A DNA stretch of 28,735 nt from an uncultured Bacilli bacterium (lineage in GTDB: Bacteria; Bacillota_I; Bacilli_A; RF39; UBA660), in the NCBI GenBank assembly GCA_947628685.1, contig CANRAT010000008.1, forward strand, positions 1 to 28,735, read 5' to 3'. The notes under the pieces were generated by a model that was not told the origin of the DNA, made no database searches, and saw only the letters and a list, made by a program, of their open reading frames with translations. A program made the translations under genes and the position numbers. Of the stretch, positions 1 through 7,609 are shown piece by piece (positions within the stretch are counted from its first letter, which is position 1; every line of letters starts with the position of its first letter).

Positions 1-20
1 TTTGCGTAAAAAGAAAAGCC

Positions 21-48
21 TAATTTCAATAGAAATTAAACTTTTTTT
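21..48. terminator. Small hairpin with T-run, possible terminator
   Basis: TAATTTC (21-27) and GAAATTA (32-38) form a perfect 7-bp stem with a 4-base loop, followed on the plus strand by seven Ts at 42-48. On the minus strand it is followed by GGCTTTTCTTTTT, so it could act in either direction. The stem is A/T-rich and therefore weak. Confidence 0.4.
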
Positions 49-112
49 ATTTCTTCATCTGTCAAACTCGGGTTATATCATAAAAGCGATATAAAAACTA
101 CCGCTAAAATCT
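36..112 (-). pseudogene. Possible decayed 3' end of a gene (remnant)
   Basis: Read on the minus strand, one frame gives IKKDFSGSFYIAF followed by Met-Ile-stop. The next frame gives YNPSLTDEEIKKV and a TAA at 36-38. Removing four bases (ATGA, about 78-82) would join the two into one continuous peptide tail. The TAA lies in the arm of a hairpin followed by a T-rich stretch, the arrangement seen at many real gene ends in this window. Upstream on the minus strand all frames are rich in stops, so at most a scrap of a gene remains. The family is not recognised and chance is a real alternative. Confidence 0.22.
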
Positions 113-251
113 TTTTTAATCAATAATGTTAATCAATAATATGTATATAATTTTTTATAACAACATATTTCTATAACATTTTTTTGTTTTTTACTTATAA
201 AGTTATTTTATTGTATGTAATAAATCATAATCAAAATAATATTCAATTTTC

Positions 252-1151
252 TTATTTTACATCATATATTTTATCTATTTTTTTTAATTCATTAAATGTA
301 TCTATTTCTATTATATCATCAAACTTACATTCTCTAACACTTATCTTATAATTTTCTTTTTTTTCAGCTAATTGAACTTGTTCCCAATATTTTTCCTTAC
401 CCCCAGGTGAATTAAATACTTCTTCAATATCTTTTTTTAATTTTTTACCATCAATAGCATCATAATAAGATATTCCTACCATTTGGTGACAATTTAATCC
501 ACCTATTTTTTCTTTTGTAATTATATTGTTTCTTGATTCAATACACCAATCATCCGTTTTATCTACAGGTATACCAAGAAAATTACTAGAATATTCATAT
601 TTTCTAATCAATTTTGGATTTGATAATAATAAGTCTGATTCTAATACGTATGAATTTTCCAATAAATCTTTTACTAAATATGCTGATGATATATTATTCG
701 CCTGATTATATAAATCATTTTCAATAAATTTAATATTTGGATACTTATGTAATAAAATTTCAAATTGTTCACCTAAATATCCTCTAACTATTATAATTTC
801 AGGTATTTCTGCCTTTACCACTGCATCAAGTAAAGTTTCAATTATTCTTTTTCCATGAACCATAACTAATGGTTTTGGAGTATTTAAAGTTATAGGTACA
901 AGCCTTGAACCAAATCCGGCTGCCAAAAATATAGCTCTTTTAACTTTATATGGTTCTAATGCCTTTAATCCATTTTCTGTTATTTTAGAATCAGAATCTA
1001 TATAACCTACATTAAATAATTCATTAATTATTTTATTTACTAATCCTACTGATATATTAGTATCACTTGAAATATCTCTTTGCGAATATTTGCTTTTTTT
1101 GTTTTGCTCTATTGCGACAAGTACATCAAATTGTCTTTTAGTCAAGTTCAT
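252..1151 (-). CDS. Winged-HTH / nucleotidyltransferase fusion, LicC/PntC-like cytidylyltransferase
   Basis: The protein has 299 residues. Residues 1-70 look like a MarR-type winged helix-turn-helix. From residue 71 a nucleotidyltransferase domain begins, with LAAGFGSRL..T at 77-89, the PK pair at 92-93 and the metal-binding acidic strand VLESD at 169-173. The spacing and the NNISSAYLVKDLLENSYVLESD region resemble LicC (CTP:phosphocholine cytidylyltransferase) and its relative PntC (2-aminoethylphosphonate cytidylyltransferase). Such enzymes activate a head group with CTP for attachment to surface glycans or lipids. The start ATG has a perfect AGGAGG at 1157-1162 and lies 14 bases inside the permease gene, so the two are probably translationally coupled. 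It is the last gene of the transporter operon. Substrate and DNA-binding role are inferred; a sugar-phosphate substrate remains possible. Confidence 0.75.
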   Translation of the reverse strand: MNLTKRQFDVLVAIEQNKKSKYSQRDISSDTNISVGLVNKIINELFNVGYIDSDSKITENGLKALEPYKVKRAIFLAAGFGSRLVPITLNTPKPLVMVHGKRIIETLLDAVVKAEIPEIIIVRGYLGEQFEILLHKYPNIKFIENDLYNQANNISSAYLVKDLLENSYVLESDLLLSNPKLIRKYEYSSNFLGIPVDKTDDWCIESRNNIITKEKIGGLNCHQMVGISYYDAIDGKKLKKDIEEVFNSPGGKEKYWEQVQLAEKKENYKISVRECKFDDIIEIDTFNELKKIDKIYDVK

Positions 1152-2721
1152 AAATATACCTCCTTTTGTGTTCTTTTCTATTTATTAAATAAATTATTGT
1201 TTTTAATGTAATATTAAATACTAATATTATAAGTGAAACTATCGCTGCTTCGCCAAGAAGCATGCTTCCCTCATAATTATTTATAAGAAGAGAAAGTGGC
1301 ATTGTATCTACACTATATAAGAATGCTACTGCTGATATTGTAACCATTGAATTTACAAAAAAATATGAAAACATTTCTCTTATTGTTTTTTTCGTACAAG
1401 GAATTATTACATCTTTAATAAGTCTAAATGTCGAAATATTGCAAGTTTTCGCTACTGCCTCAAAATTTTGATTTACCTTTTGAAGAGCATTATATGCCAT
1501 TAAATATGGAGAAGCTATAAAATGTATAATATTAACTAATATTAAGATAATAAATGTATTATATATAAAACTACCTTTAAAACTAATAGTATAAGATAAT
1601 CCTAATACTATACCTGGTATCGCGAGAGAAATTATAGTAAAAATATGTATTATCTTTCTAAATTTTCCCTTTTTTCTTGCTGTAATATAAGCATTTGTAT
1701 AAGAACAAATAGTACCAAATATCGATACAAAAATGGAAATAAATAATGAATTAAAAATATAACTACCTATTCCATTTTTTATTACATAATTGAAATGTAT
1801 AGCAGATATTGTTTTATCTAACATTGGGTTATTAATAAGCGCATAATAAAGAAATGAACCTAGTAACAAGAAGATAAATGCAAGTACTAAATATACAAAA
1901 ACCGTAAGTATTCTATCTCTTATTTTATTTTTTTTAATTTTGTAATCTATTGAACTTGTAGAATTACTAAAATCTTTAGTAAAATTATCAAACATAAATG
2001 ATATAAAAGCAGGAATTAATAAAAATAATCCTATCATAACGCCTTTAGAAAAATCTAAAAGACCTATAACTTCTTTATATAAGAATACCGGAAGAGTTAA
2101 AAACTTACCCCCAACAGCAATTGGTACACCATAATCTGTAAATATTAAAGTAAATACCGCAAATAGAGTTGAAAAAAGTGGTTTTTTCATATAGCACATA
2201 GTAACTTTTTTAAATGTTTGAAATTTATTTAAACCTAAAACATGTGCAGTATCATACATAGAATTATCTATATAATTAAATCCATCATCAATCATTAGAA
2301 AAGCAACAGGAAATGCATATATTATAGAGCCTACAATTATTCCAGTACTTCCAATTATATTAAATCCAAAATATTTAGAGATTAAACCATTCGCTCCAAA
2401 TAGATTAATTAATCCTAAACCATGTGATATTGATGGAATTAACATAGGAGTGGTTAAAAGCATTTTTAAAATTGCCCTATGCTTAATATTTGTTCTATTT
2501 AAAGTAAAAGCCAAGATATAAGCAATTAAAATTGATATTAATGTTGATATAACTGTTACAAATAAAGAATTAAGCAATGATTCTAAAAAATTTTTAGAAG
2601 TAACAAGAGTGCTAAAATTACTCCATTCTACATTAAGTAACATCCTAAATAACGGATATATAACTGTTAATATTAAAAATAAGAAAATCAATATTTTTGT
2701 TTTACTAATTTTTTTTATCAT
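1138..2721 (-). CDS. Two-domain ABC transporter permease (AEP/iron type)
   Basis: This is an integral membrane permease of 527 residues with about twelve membrane segments arranged as two homologous halves. Each half has an EAA-type cytoplasmic loop that docks on the ATPase: DTAHVLGLNKFQTFKK in the first half and FEAVAKTCNISTFRLIK in the second, where the usual glycine is not conserved. Fused double permeases of this kind occur in Fe(III), thiamine and putative 2-aminoethylphosphonate importers. I chose the ATG at 2721 because it overlaps the TGA of the ATPase gene as ATGA, the classic coupled arrangement. An in-frame ATG six codons upstream (2739) is possible but has no better ribosome site. 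The gene runs 14 bases into the cytidylyltransferase gene. Confidence 0.85.
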   Translation of the reverse strand: MIKKISKTKILIFLFLILTVIYPLFRMLLNVEWSNFSTLVTSKNFLESLLNSLFVTVISTLISILIAYILAFTLNRTNIKHRAILKMLLTTPMLIPSISHGLGLINLFGANGLISKYFGFNIIGSTGIIVGSIIYAFPVAFLMIDDGFNYIDNSMYDTAHVLGLNKFQTFKKVTMCYMKKPLFSTLFAVFTLIFTDYGVPIAVGGKFLTLPVFLYKEVIGLLDFSKGVMIGLFLLIPAFISFMFDNFTKDFSNSTSSIDYKIKKNKIRDRILTVFVYLVLAFIFLLLGSFLYYALINNPMLDKTISAIHFNYVIKNGIGSYIFNSLFISIFVSIFGTICSYTNAYITARKKGKFRKIIHIFTIISLAIPGIVLGLSYTISFKGSFIYNTFIILILVNIIHFIASPYLMAYNALQKVNQNFEAVAKTCNISTFRLIKDVIIPCTKKTIREMFSYFFVNSMVTISAVAFLYSVDTMPLSLLINNYEGSMLLGEAAIVSLIILVFNITLKTIIYLINRKEHKRRYIYELD

Positions 2722-3479
2722 AGATCTATACCCGTACATTTTTCAATAGATGAAACTTTTTCATTTAAATGATTTACTACAAAATTTTTTACATAATCAT
2801 TTTTAGGATGATTATATATTTTGTTTGGTGTATCAATCTGTTCAATATTTCCATCTCTCATAACCATAACTCTATCTGATAAAGAAAATGCTTCCTCTTG
2901 GTCGTGCGTTATATAAATTATGGTTGTGTTTAATTTTTTTTGAATTTCTTTTATTTCTCTTCTCAACATTAATCTATTATCTGCATCAAGTGCTGACATA
3001 GGCTCATCAAACAATATTATATCTGGTTTAAGTACTAAAGTTCTAGCAATTGCTACTCTTTGTTGTTGACCACCAGATAATTGGTGAGGATATTTTTTTA
3101 GATGACCTCCCATATTTACCAAATTTAACATTTCTAGCGCCTCTTCTTTTGCTATTTTTTTATCTTTTATTTTTAAATTTAATGCATACATTACATTTTC
3201 CAAAACTGTCATATTAGGAAATAAAGCATAGTTTTGGAAAACTATGCCCATTCCTCTTTTAGAAGAATCTAATTTAGTAATATCTTGTTTATTTTTGATT
3301 ATTTTTCCACTTGTTGGATTTTCTATTCCAATCAAAATTTTAAGAAGTGTTGTCTTACCACATCCGCTTGGTCCCAATATTGATAAAAACTCACCTATTT
3401 TTACATTAAAATTAAGTTCGCTTAATACTGTTTTTTTACCATATTTTTTAGTTAAATTTTCTATTTTTAAACTATCCAT
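2718..3479 (-). CDS. ABC transporter ATP-binding protein
   Basis: This is a complete ABC ATPase of 253 residues: Walker A GPSGCGKTT at 36-44, Q-loop Gln82, signature LSGGQQQ at 134-140, Walker B ILFDEP at 155-160, and switch His192 in ITHDQEEA. It resembles the PotA/FbpC/PhnT class that powers importers of polyamines, iron or aminoethylphosphonate. At 253 residues it lacks the C-terminal regulatory (TOBE-like) region that brings many of those to about 350. The start ATG overlaps the end of the binding-protein gene by 8 bases, with a GGAG ribosome site inside that gene; the end overlaps the permease start. It therefore sits in the middle of a tightly coupled importer operon. Confidence 0.92.
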   Translation of the reverse strand: MDSLKIENLTKKYGKKTVLSELNFNVKIGEFLSILGPSGCGKTTLLKILIGIENPTSGKIIKNKQDITKLDSSKRGMGIVFQNYALFPNMTVLENVMYALNLKIKDKKIAKEEALEMLNLVNMGGHLKKYPHQLSGGQQQRVAIARTLVLKPDIILFDEPMSALDADNRLMLRREIKEIQKKLNTTIIYITHDQEEAFSLSDRVMVMRDGNIEQIDTPNKIYNHPKNDYVKNFVVNHLNEKVSSIEKCTGIDL

Positions 3480-4446
3480 TTATCTCGCTCCAAACATTCA
3501 TTAATTTCTCTTTAGTTGCTATGTCTTCGCCATTAGTCATATTTGCATCTTTTAAATTTGTTGGATAATTTTCAACTTTAATTTCTTGATCTTTTGTTAT
3601 TATATCTGGCATAAAATGCTCCCTATCATATTTTGCAAAATCTGAAATTAACCATTTAAATACTTCACTAACATTTTCATCATTTTCTCTATCTTTTATT
3701 ATAGCAGCTGCTGTTGTATTATAAGGTGAACCTGTTTCAAGTTCCACTATTTGAAAATTATATCCTTCATTTATTGCAGCTACACCTTGACTAGTCATTC
3801 CAAGAGCAATCGCAATTTCACCTTGTTTAAGTAAACTAGTTGGTCCAGAACCTGAAGTTGTAAATTCTCTTAAATTAGTTTTTAATTTTTTGAAATATTC
3901 AACCGCTTTATCCTCACCCATAATATTTACTGTATTTAAGAAAAAACTATATCCAGTACCAGATGTTTTAGGGTCTGGCATAGCTATTAATCCTTTATAT
4001 TCTTTATTCAATAAATCTTCATATGTTGTTGGTACCTTTAAATTATGCTTTTTAAAATAATCTTTATCTATTATTAAATTCATTGTATTTTTTACCCAAG
4101 TAAAATATTTATTTGAATTATTTACTCCATCTAAATACATGCTTGAATCATAATTAGATAAATCTGCAAAATTGCTTTGTAAATTAGCAGCATGGGCAGT
4201 TTCTAAGTCTATAATTATATCAGCCTCTACGTCTTTACCTTCACTTTTTATTTTTGCAGCAGCATTTCCTGTAGCCATAGGTTGAACTTTAACTTCAATA
4301 TCCTTAAATTTTTCTTTCAATTGTTCTTGCAATGCTTGATTTCTATTATCTTCCATACAAGAATAAATAATAACCGTATCTTTTTTATCCGCACACCCTG
4401 ATATTAAAAATAGTGATAACAACATAATCAAAAAAAATCTTTTCAT
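3472..4446 (-). CDS. Extracellular solute-binding lipoprotein of the ABC importer
   Basis: The protein has 324 residues. It begins with a lipoprotein signal peptide and a LISGC lipobox, with Cys18 as the lipidation site, so it should be tethered outside the membrane. The rest fits the type 2 periplasmic-binding fold of the Fe(III)/AfuA/aminoethylphosphonate group: a VIIYSCMEDN opening strand, NLIIDKDYFK, LKVPTTYEDLLN and PDPKTSGTGY are typical of that group. The ligand cannot be read from sequence; a phosphonate or phospho-amino-alcohol is suggested by the cytidylyltransferase at the end of the operon, while iron is the main alternative. AAGGAGG precedes the ATG, and a strong promoter lies just upstream. 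It is the first gene of the operon, as is common where the binding protein is needed in excess. Confidence 0.85.
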   Translation of the reverse strand: MKRFFLIMLLSLFLISGCADKKDTVIIYSCMEDNRNQALQEQLKEKFKDIEVKVQPMATGNAAAKIKSEGKDVEADIIIDLETAHAANLQSNFADLSNYDSSMYLDGVNNSNKYFTWVKNTMNLIIDKDYFKKHNLKVPTTYEDLLNKEYKGLIAMPDPKTSGTGYSFFLNTVNIMGEDKAVEYFKKLKTNLREFTTSGSGPTSLLKQGEIAIALGMTSQGVAAINEGYNFQIVELETGSPYNTTAAAIIKDRENDENVSEVFKWLISDFAKYDREHFMPDIITKDQEIKVENYPTNLKDANMTNGEDIATKEKLMNVWSEING

Positions 4447-4478
4447 ACATCTTACCTCCTTAGTTGTTCACTATAATA

Positions 4479-4507
4479 AATATACAATCATTTTTGAACG
4501 CTGTCAA
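4479..4507 (-). promoter_or_regulatory. Promoter of the ABC importer operon
   Basis: On the minus strand TTGACA (4502-4507) is followed by a 17-bp spacer and TATATT (4479-4484), about 33 bases before the binding-protein ATG. This is one of the best -35 matches in the window. No operator palindrome is obvious beside it. Confidence 0.75.
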
Positions 4508-4535
4508 TAGTTTTTTTATACTTTTTTGTTTTTTA

Positions 4536-4570
4536 TACAAAAAAATAATTTGTATTTGAGCAAATTATTT
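4536..4570 (-). terminator. Terminator of the tagO/wecA-like gene
   Basis: AAATAATTTG and CAAATTATTT form a perfect 10-bp stem (4543-4552 with 4561-4570) with an 8-base loop. On the minus strand it is followed by a run of seven Ts. The stop codon of the upstream gene (4565-4567) lies inside the stem. Confidence 0.85.
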
Positions 4571-5599
4571 TTTCTTTCTTCTATCGACCAATATATCTGT
4601 ACTAAACACAAATATAATGAGTCCAAACATAAGTATTCCATATATTATATATCCAATTTTTTTATCTACTAATAACCATATAATAGATGCTGCTGAAAAT
4701 AAAGCAGTAATTAAATATATAATTAATACAGTAGTTCTAACACTATAATTTCTTCTAAGCAATTGATGATGAAAATGACTTTTATCAGGTGTACCTATAC
4801 TTTCTCCTTTTAATTTTCTTCTTATTATCGCACACAATGTATCAAGTATTGGAACTATTAAAATAAATAACGGAATTATAATTGAAGATGTTATAATAGT
4901 CTTAAATCCTAAGAGTGTTATTACAGATATTATAAATCCTAAAAACATTGATCCTGAATCACCCATAAAAATCTTTGCAGGATTAAAATTGTGTACCAAG
5001 AATCCTAACGTTGAACCTAGCATTATAAATGTAAGGACAACTGATAATCCTATTCTTCCTTGAAAATAAGCAATGATTCCTATTGTAAGAAAAAATATTG
5101 AACTAACCCCTCCAGCAAGGCCATCAAGACCATCTATTAAATTCATACAGTTTATGCAACCTAATATAAATAAAATCGTTATTAAATAAGACCATATTCC
5201 AAATTCAAAATAAAATCCAAAAAAACTTACATCTCTTAAAAGTAATCCTCCATAAAATACAACTATTAAAGCAGCTATTACTTGTCCTATTAATTTATAA
5301 GATGCTTTAAGAGGCTTTATATCATCTATTATTCCAGTAATTATTAAAACAAAACTCCCTATAAGAATTGAATTCATAGTTGGAGTATGTTCTCCAAATA
5401 TCATATATCCAAGTAAAAATCCAGCATATATTCCAAGACCACCTAATCTAGGCATTGGAGCTTTATGTACTTTTCTTTCATTAGGTACATCAATTGCTCC
5501 AACATGAACTGCTATTTTTTTTATAAAAGGTATTGTTAAGGCTACAAATATAAAAGGTATAAATGCCATTAATAATATTGTTGTCAAATTATTTCCCAT
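4565..5599 (-). CDS. tagO: Undecaprenyl-phosphate GlcNAc-1-phosphate transferase (TagO/WecA family)
   Basis: A polytopic membrane enzyme of 344 residues from the MraY/WecA/TagO superfamily. It transfers a sugar-1-phosphate from a UDP-sugar to undecaprenyl phosphate, the first membrane step of teichoic acid or surface polysaccharide synthesis. Visible motifs are DVPNERKVHKAPMPRLGG (37-54), the catalytic Asp pair at 92-93, NLIDGLDGLAGG (153-164), NFNPAKIFMGDSGS (204-217) and the basic HFHH (275-278). About eleven membrane segments are expected. The conserved HKxPxPRxGG start and the HFHH motif favour TagO/WecA over MraY. It is a single-gene unit with its own promoter and terminator, and diverges from the membrane protein gene at 5717. 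The exact sugar is not shown by sequence. Confidence 0.88.
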   Translation of the reverse strand: MGNNLTTILLMAFIPFIFVALTIPFIKKIAVHVGAIDVPNERKVHKAPMPRLGGLGIYAGFLLGYMIFGEHTPTMNSILIGSFVLIITGIIDDIKPLKASYKLIGQVIAALIVVFYGGLLLRDVSFFGFYFEFGIWSYLITILFILGCINCMNLIDGLDGLAGGVSSIFFLTIGIIAYFQGRIGLSVVLTFIMLGSTLGFLVHNFNPAKIFMGDSGSMFLGFIISVITLLGFKTIITSSIIIPLFILIVPILDTLCAIIRRKLKGESIGTPDKSHFHHQLLRRNYSVRTTVLIIYLITALFSAASIIWLLVDKKIGYIIYGILMFGLIIFVFSTDILVDRRKKK

Positions 5600-5615
5600 T
5601 TATCTCACCATTTTC

Positions 5616-5644
5616 ATTATAGCACATTTAATATTATTTATAAA
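5616..5644 (-). promoter_or_regulatory. Promoter of the tagO/wecA-like gene
   Basis: An extended -10 (TGC then TATAAT, 5616-5621) lies 17 bp from a weak -35, TTTATA (5639-5644). The leader to the ATG at 5599 would be only about ten bases, carrying a GGTGAG ribosome site. Confidence 0.6.
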
Positions 5645-5672
5645 TAGTTTATCGTTTTTTTATATTTTAAAC

Positions 5673-5701
5673 TTTATTTTTTTTTACAAATAAGTTATAA
5701 T
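5673..5701 (+). promoter_or_regulatory. Probable promoter of the 188-residue membrane protein gene
   Basis: TATAAT is at 5696-5701, about 15 bases before the ATG at 5717. The -35 position (TTTATT, 5673-5678) matches the consensus poorly. The intergenic region is shared with the divergent tagO-type gene. Confidence 0.4.
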
Positions 5702-5716
5702 TATATTGGTGATAGT

Positions 5717-6283
5717 ATGGATAAAAGAAAAATAGATTTATCTGATATAAAAGAAAAAGATTTAGATAAAACATCATCATTTACTGATTTAATGTCTAGG
5801 AATGAAAGAAAAAATAGAATTAAAGAAAAGGAAAGTAATAATGATGACATCATAAATATGATTGAAGAAAAGAAAAGAAATACTCAAGATTTAACAAAAG
5901 AAATAAAAAAAGTAAAAGAAGAAACAAAAGAAGAAGATTTAAACAAAACTCAAATATTAGATATAACTAGACAAATGAAATTTAATTTTGAAGAGACTAA
6001 AAAAGAAAATAATAAGAAAAAGAAAAAAGGTATTTCAACCTTAAATATTATTGGAGAAGTAAATTTATTTTGTATAGGTTATTATATTTACCTTTTAGCT
6101 TTTACAACTTATCAAGAGGCTAAACAGAATTATTTAGTAACAGGAAGTCTTATAGTTTTACTTGTGTTACTATTTGGATTATCAGTTGTAACAGGTAAAA
6201 AGATGAGCAAAGTATTTAATATTTTAAATATATTAACTATTTTAATATTTATAGTATTCAATGCCTATTCATTGATAAACTAA
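5717..6283 (+). CDS. Small membrane protein with long charged cytoplasmic N-terminus (unknown)
   Basis: I do not recognise this protein. Residues 1 to about 110 are highly charged, rich in Lys and Glu, low in hydrophobics and predicted to be helical or disordered. Three hydrophobic segments follow at roughly 113-133, 140-161 and 165-187, the last ending at the C-terminus. The topology therefore suggests a cytoplasmic arm and three membrane helices with almost no outside loops. The start ATG has a GGTGAT ribosome site and a TATAAT just upstream. It ends in a bidirectional terminator shared with the convergent cohesin-like gene. Its position opposite a wall-polymer gene gives no firm function. 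Confidence 0.75.
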   Translation: MDKRKIDLSDIKEKDLDKTSSFTDLMSRNERKNRIKEKESNNDDIINMIEEKKRNTQDLTKEIKKVKEETKEEDLNKTQILDITRQMKFNFEETKKENNKKKKKGISTLNIIGEVNLFCIGYYIYLLAFTTYQEAKQNYLVTGSLIVLLVLLFGLSVVTGKKMSKVFNILNILTILIFIVFNAYSLIN

Positions 6284-6308
6284 AAATGAAGATTAATCTT
6301 CATTTTTT
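6283..6308. terminator. Bidirectional terminator between convergent genes
   Basis: A perfect palindrome with 10-bp arms (AAAATGAAGA and TCTTCATTTT) is centred at 6294/6295, with T-runs on both sides. It serves the plus-strand membrane protein gene and the minus-strand cohesin-like gene, whose TAA stop (6293-6295) is in the loop. Confidence 0.88.
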
Positions 6309-7600
6309 CTTTTACTATCACGATTTACCTCTATTAAAAGGAATAACATTGTAAGAAAACATACAAAACTTAAAACTAATACTATAGATAAATATCTATC
6401 TTTTTCCTTTGTTAATTTATTTAACATAGATGTATTATATCTTTGTATTGTGTGCTCAATAGAATCATACATATAAAAATCTTTATTACCTGTATTCAAG
6501 TTCATACCATAAATTATATAATATATAGAATCATCATCTATTTTATATGCAGTTACATCTTCCTCATTAATTTTTATTTTTGTTTTTTCCAAACCTTTTG
6601 GAATATCTTCTGCATCTAGTAAAAATAATTTATTGCTATTAAAACTTAATTCTTGATATAATGTATAATTCTCATTATCTGAATCATATATATATAATTT
6701 TATATTACCATTTTTATCTTTTAAACCAACAAGAGTATAATTTATTATTTCATTATATAAAGCAGGTATTTCTTCTCCTTTTAAAGTTACAGTAGTTTCA
6801 ATATAATTTTCAGGAATTTGCAAAGCATTTTTTCTTTTTACAATAGTATATTCTTCACCATCTACATTTACATTTATAGGATTTTTTTCTTCTACATTTA
6901 TATTGATTACATAAGTTCTAACATTTCCATTTTGGGCTGTTACTACAACCTCTACTCTATTATTTCCCTCAATTAAAGATATTTGTCCATCTCCACTTAA
7001 ACTAGCCTTACTATCTTCTAATTTTGCTTTGATATTTACACTTTCAACTGAACTATCTAGAGACATTGAATATTCTAGTGTATCCTTATTAAATTGAGGA
7101 CTTAACTCATATCCTTCTATCTCTAAACTACTTAAGTAATTATTTTTTGAATAAGAAGCCTCTATTTCTGCTTGCGTTTTAATACTTACAGTCTTAGAAC
7201 TAGTAGTTACACTCATTAATTTTTCATCATACCCATATACAGTCTCACCATATACATAGATCTTTGCATTTCCACTTTTTAGTGCTTTAAATACTAATGT
7301 ATAAGTTTTTGATGTTTGACCATTTTTTGTTACATATCCAACAGATCTTTGACCATTAGATTCCATATTAGAAGACACAAGTCTTAAAAGCGATGTATCA
7401 TATCCAACAGTAAAATCCCAAGAACCTAAAGATGATGATGATGAAAGAGTTACTGTAACTGTAATATTATTACCTACAATTGCTGTATTATTTGATTTGA
7501 CACTTATAGTTGAATTTGAAGCGCTTACTTTATTATTAAAAAGCGCTAATGAAAATAAGAGTGTTAGAACAAATAATGCTTTTTTTATATTTTTTCTCAT
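6293..7600 (-). CDS. Membrane-anchored cohesin-like / cadherin-like beta-sandwich surface protein
   Basis: The protein has 435 residues. A signal peptide (about 1-27) is followed by a cohesin-like domain (about 30-140; TISVKSNNTAIVGNNITVTV, SWDFTVGYDTSLLRLV, KTYTLVFKALKSGNAKI). A cadherin-like beta-sandwich domain follows at about 155-237, ending in VVVTAQNGNVRTYVININVEE. After a region of unknown fold comes a membrane helix at about 403-425 and a short basic tail, so the protein should be anchored in the membrane facing outward. It follows the dockerin-tailed glucosaminidase gene after 9 bases, and its AGGAGG ribosome site overlaps that gene's stop, so the two are co-made. Cohesins bind dockerins in cellulosomes; here the pair may hold a wall enzyme at the surface. 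The cohesin call rests on pattern alone. Confidence 0.7.
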   Translation of the reverse strand: MRKNIKKALFVLTLLFSLALFNNKVSASNSTISVKSNNTAIVGNNITVTVTLSSSSSLGSWDFTVGYDTSLLRLVSSNMESNGQRSVGYVTKNGQTSKTYTLVFKALKSGNAKIYVYGETVYGYDEKLMSVTTSSKTVSIKTQAEIEASYSKNNYLSSLEIEGYELSPQFNKDTLEYSMSLDSSVESVNIKAKLEDSKASLSGDGQISLIEGNNRVEVVVTAQNGNVRTYVININVEEKNPINVNVDGEEYTIVKRKNALQIPENYIETTVTLKGEEIPALYNEIINYTLVGLKDKNGNIKLYIYDSDNENYTLYQELSFNSNKLFLLDAEDIPKGLEKTKIKINEEDVTAYKIDDDSIYYIIYGMNLNTGNKDFYMYDSIEHTIQRYNTSMLNKLTKEKDRYLSIVLVLSFVCFLTMLFLLIEVNRDSKRKNED

Positions 7601-7609
7601 AATTACCTC

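Noticed and set aside
121..140. Direct repeat AATCAATAAT near the left edge as a repeat element
   Set aside because: Only two copies of a 10-base A/T-rich word; expected by chance in DNA of this composition.
2718..2721. Mycoplasma-type code with TGA as tryptophan
   Set aside because: TGA ends the ATPase gene in an ATGA overlap and also ends murF and the DHH-like gene; Trp residues in conserved proteins are encoded by TGG.
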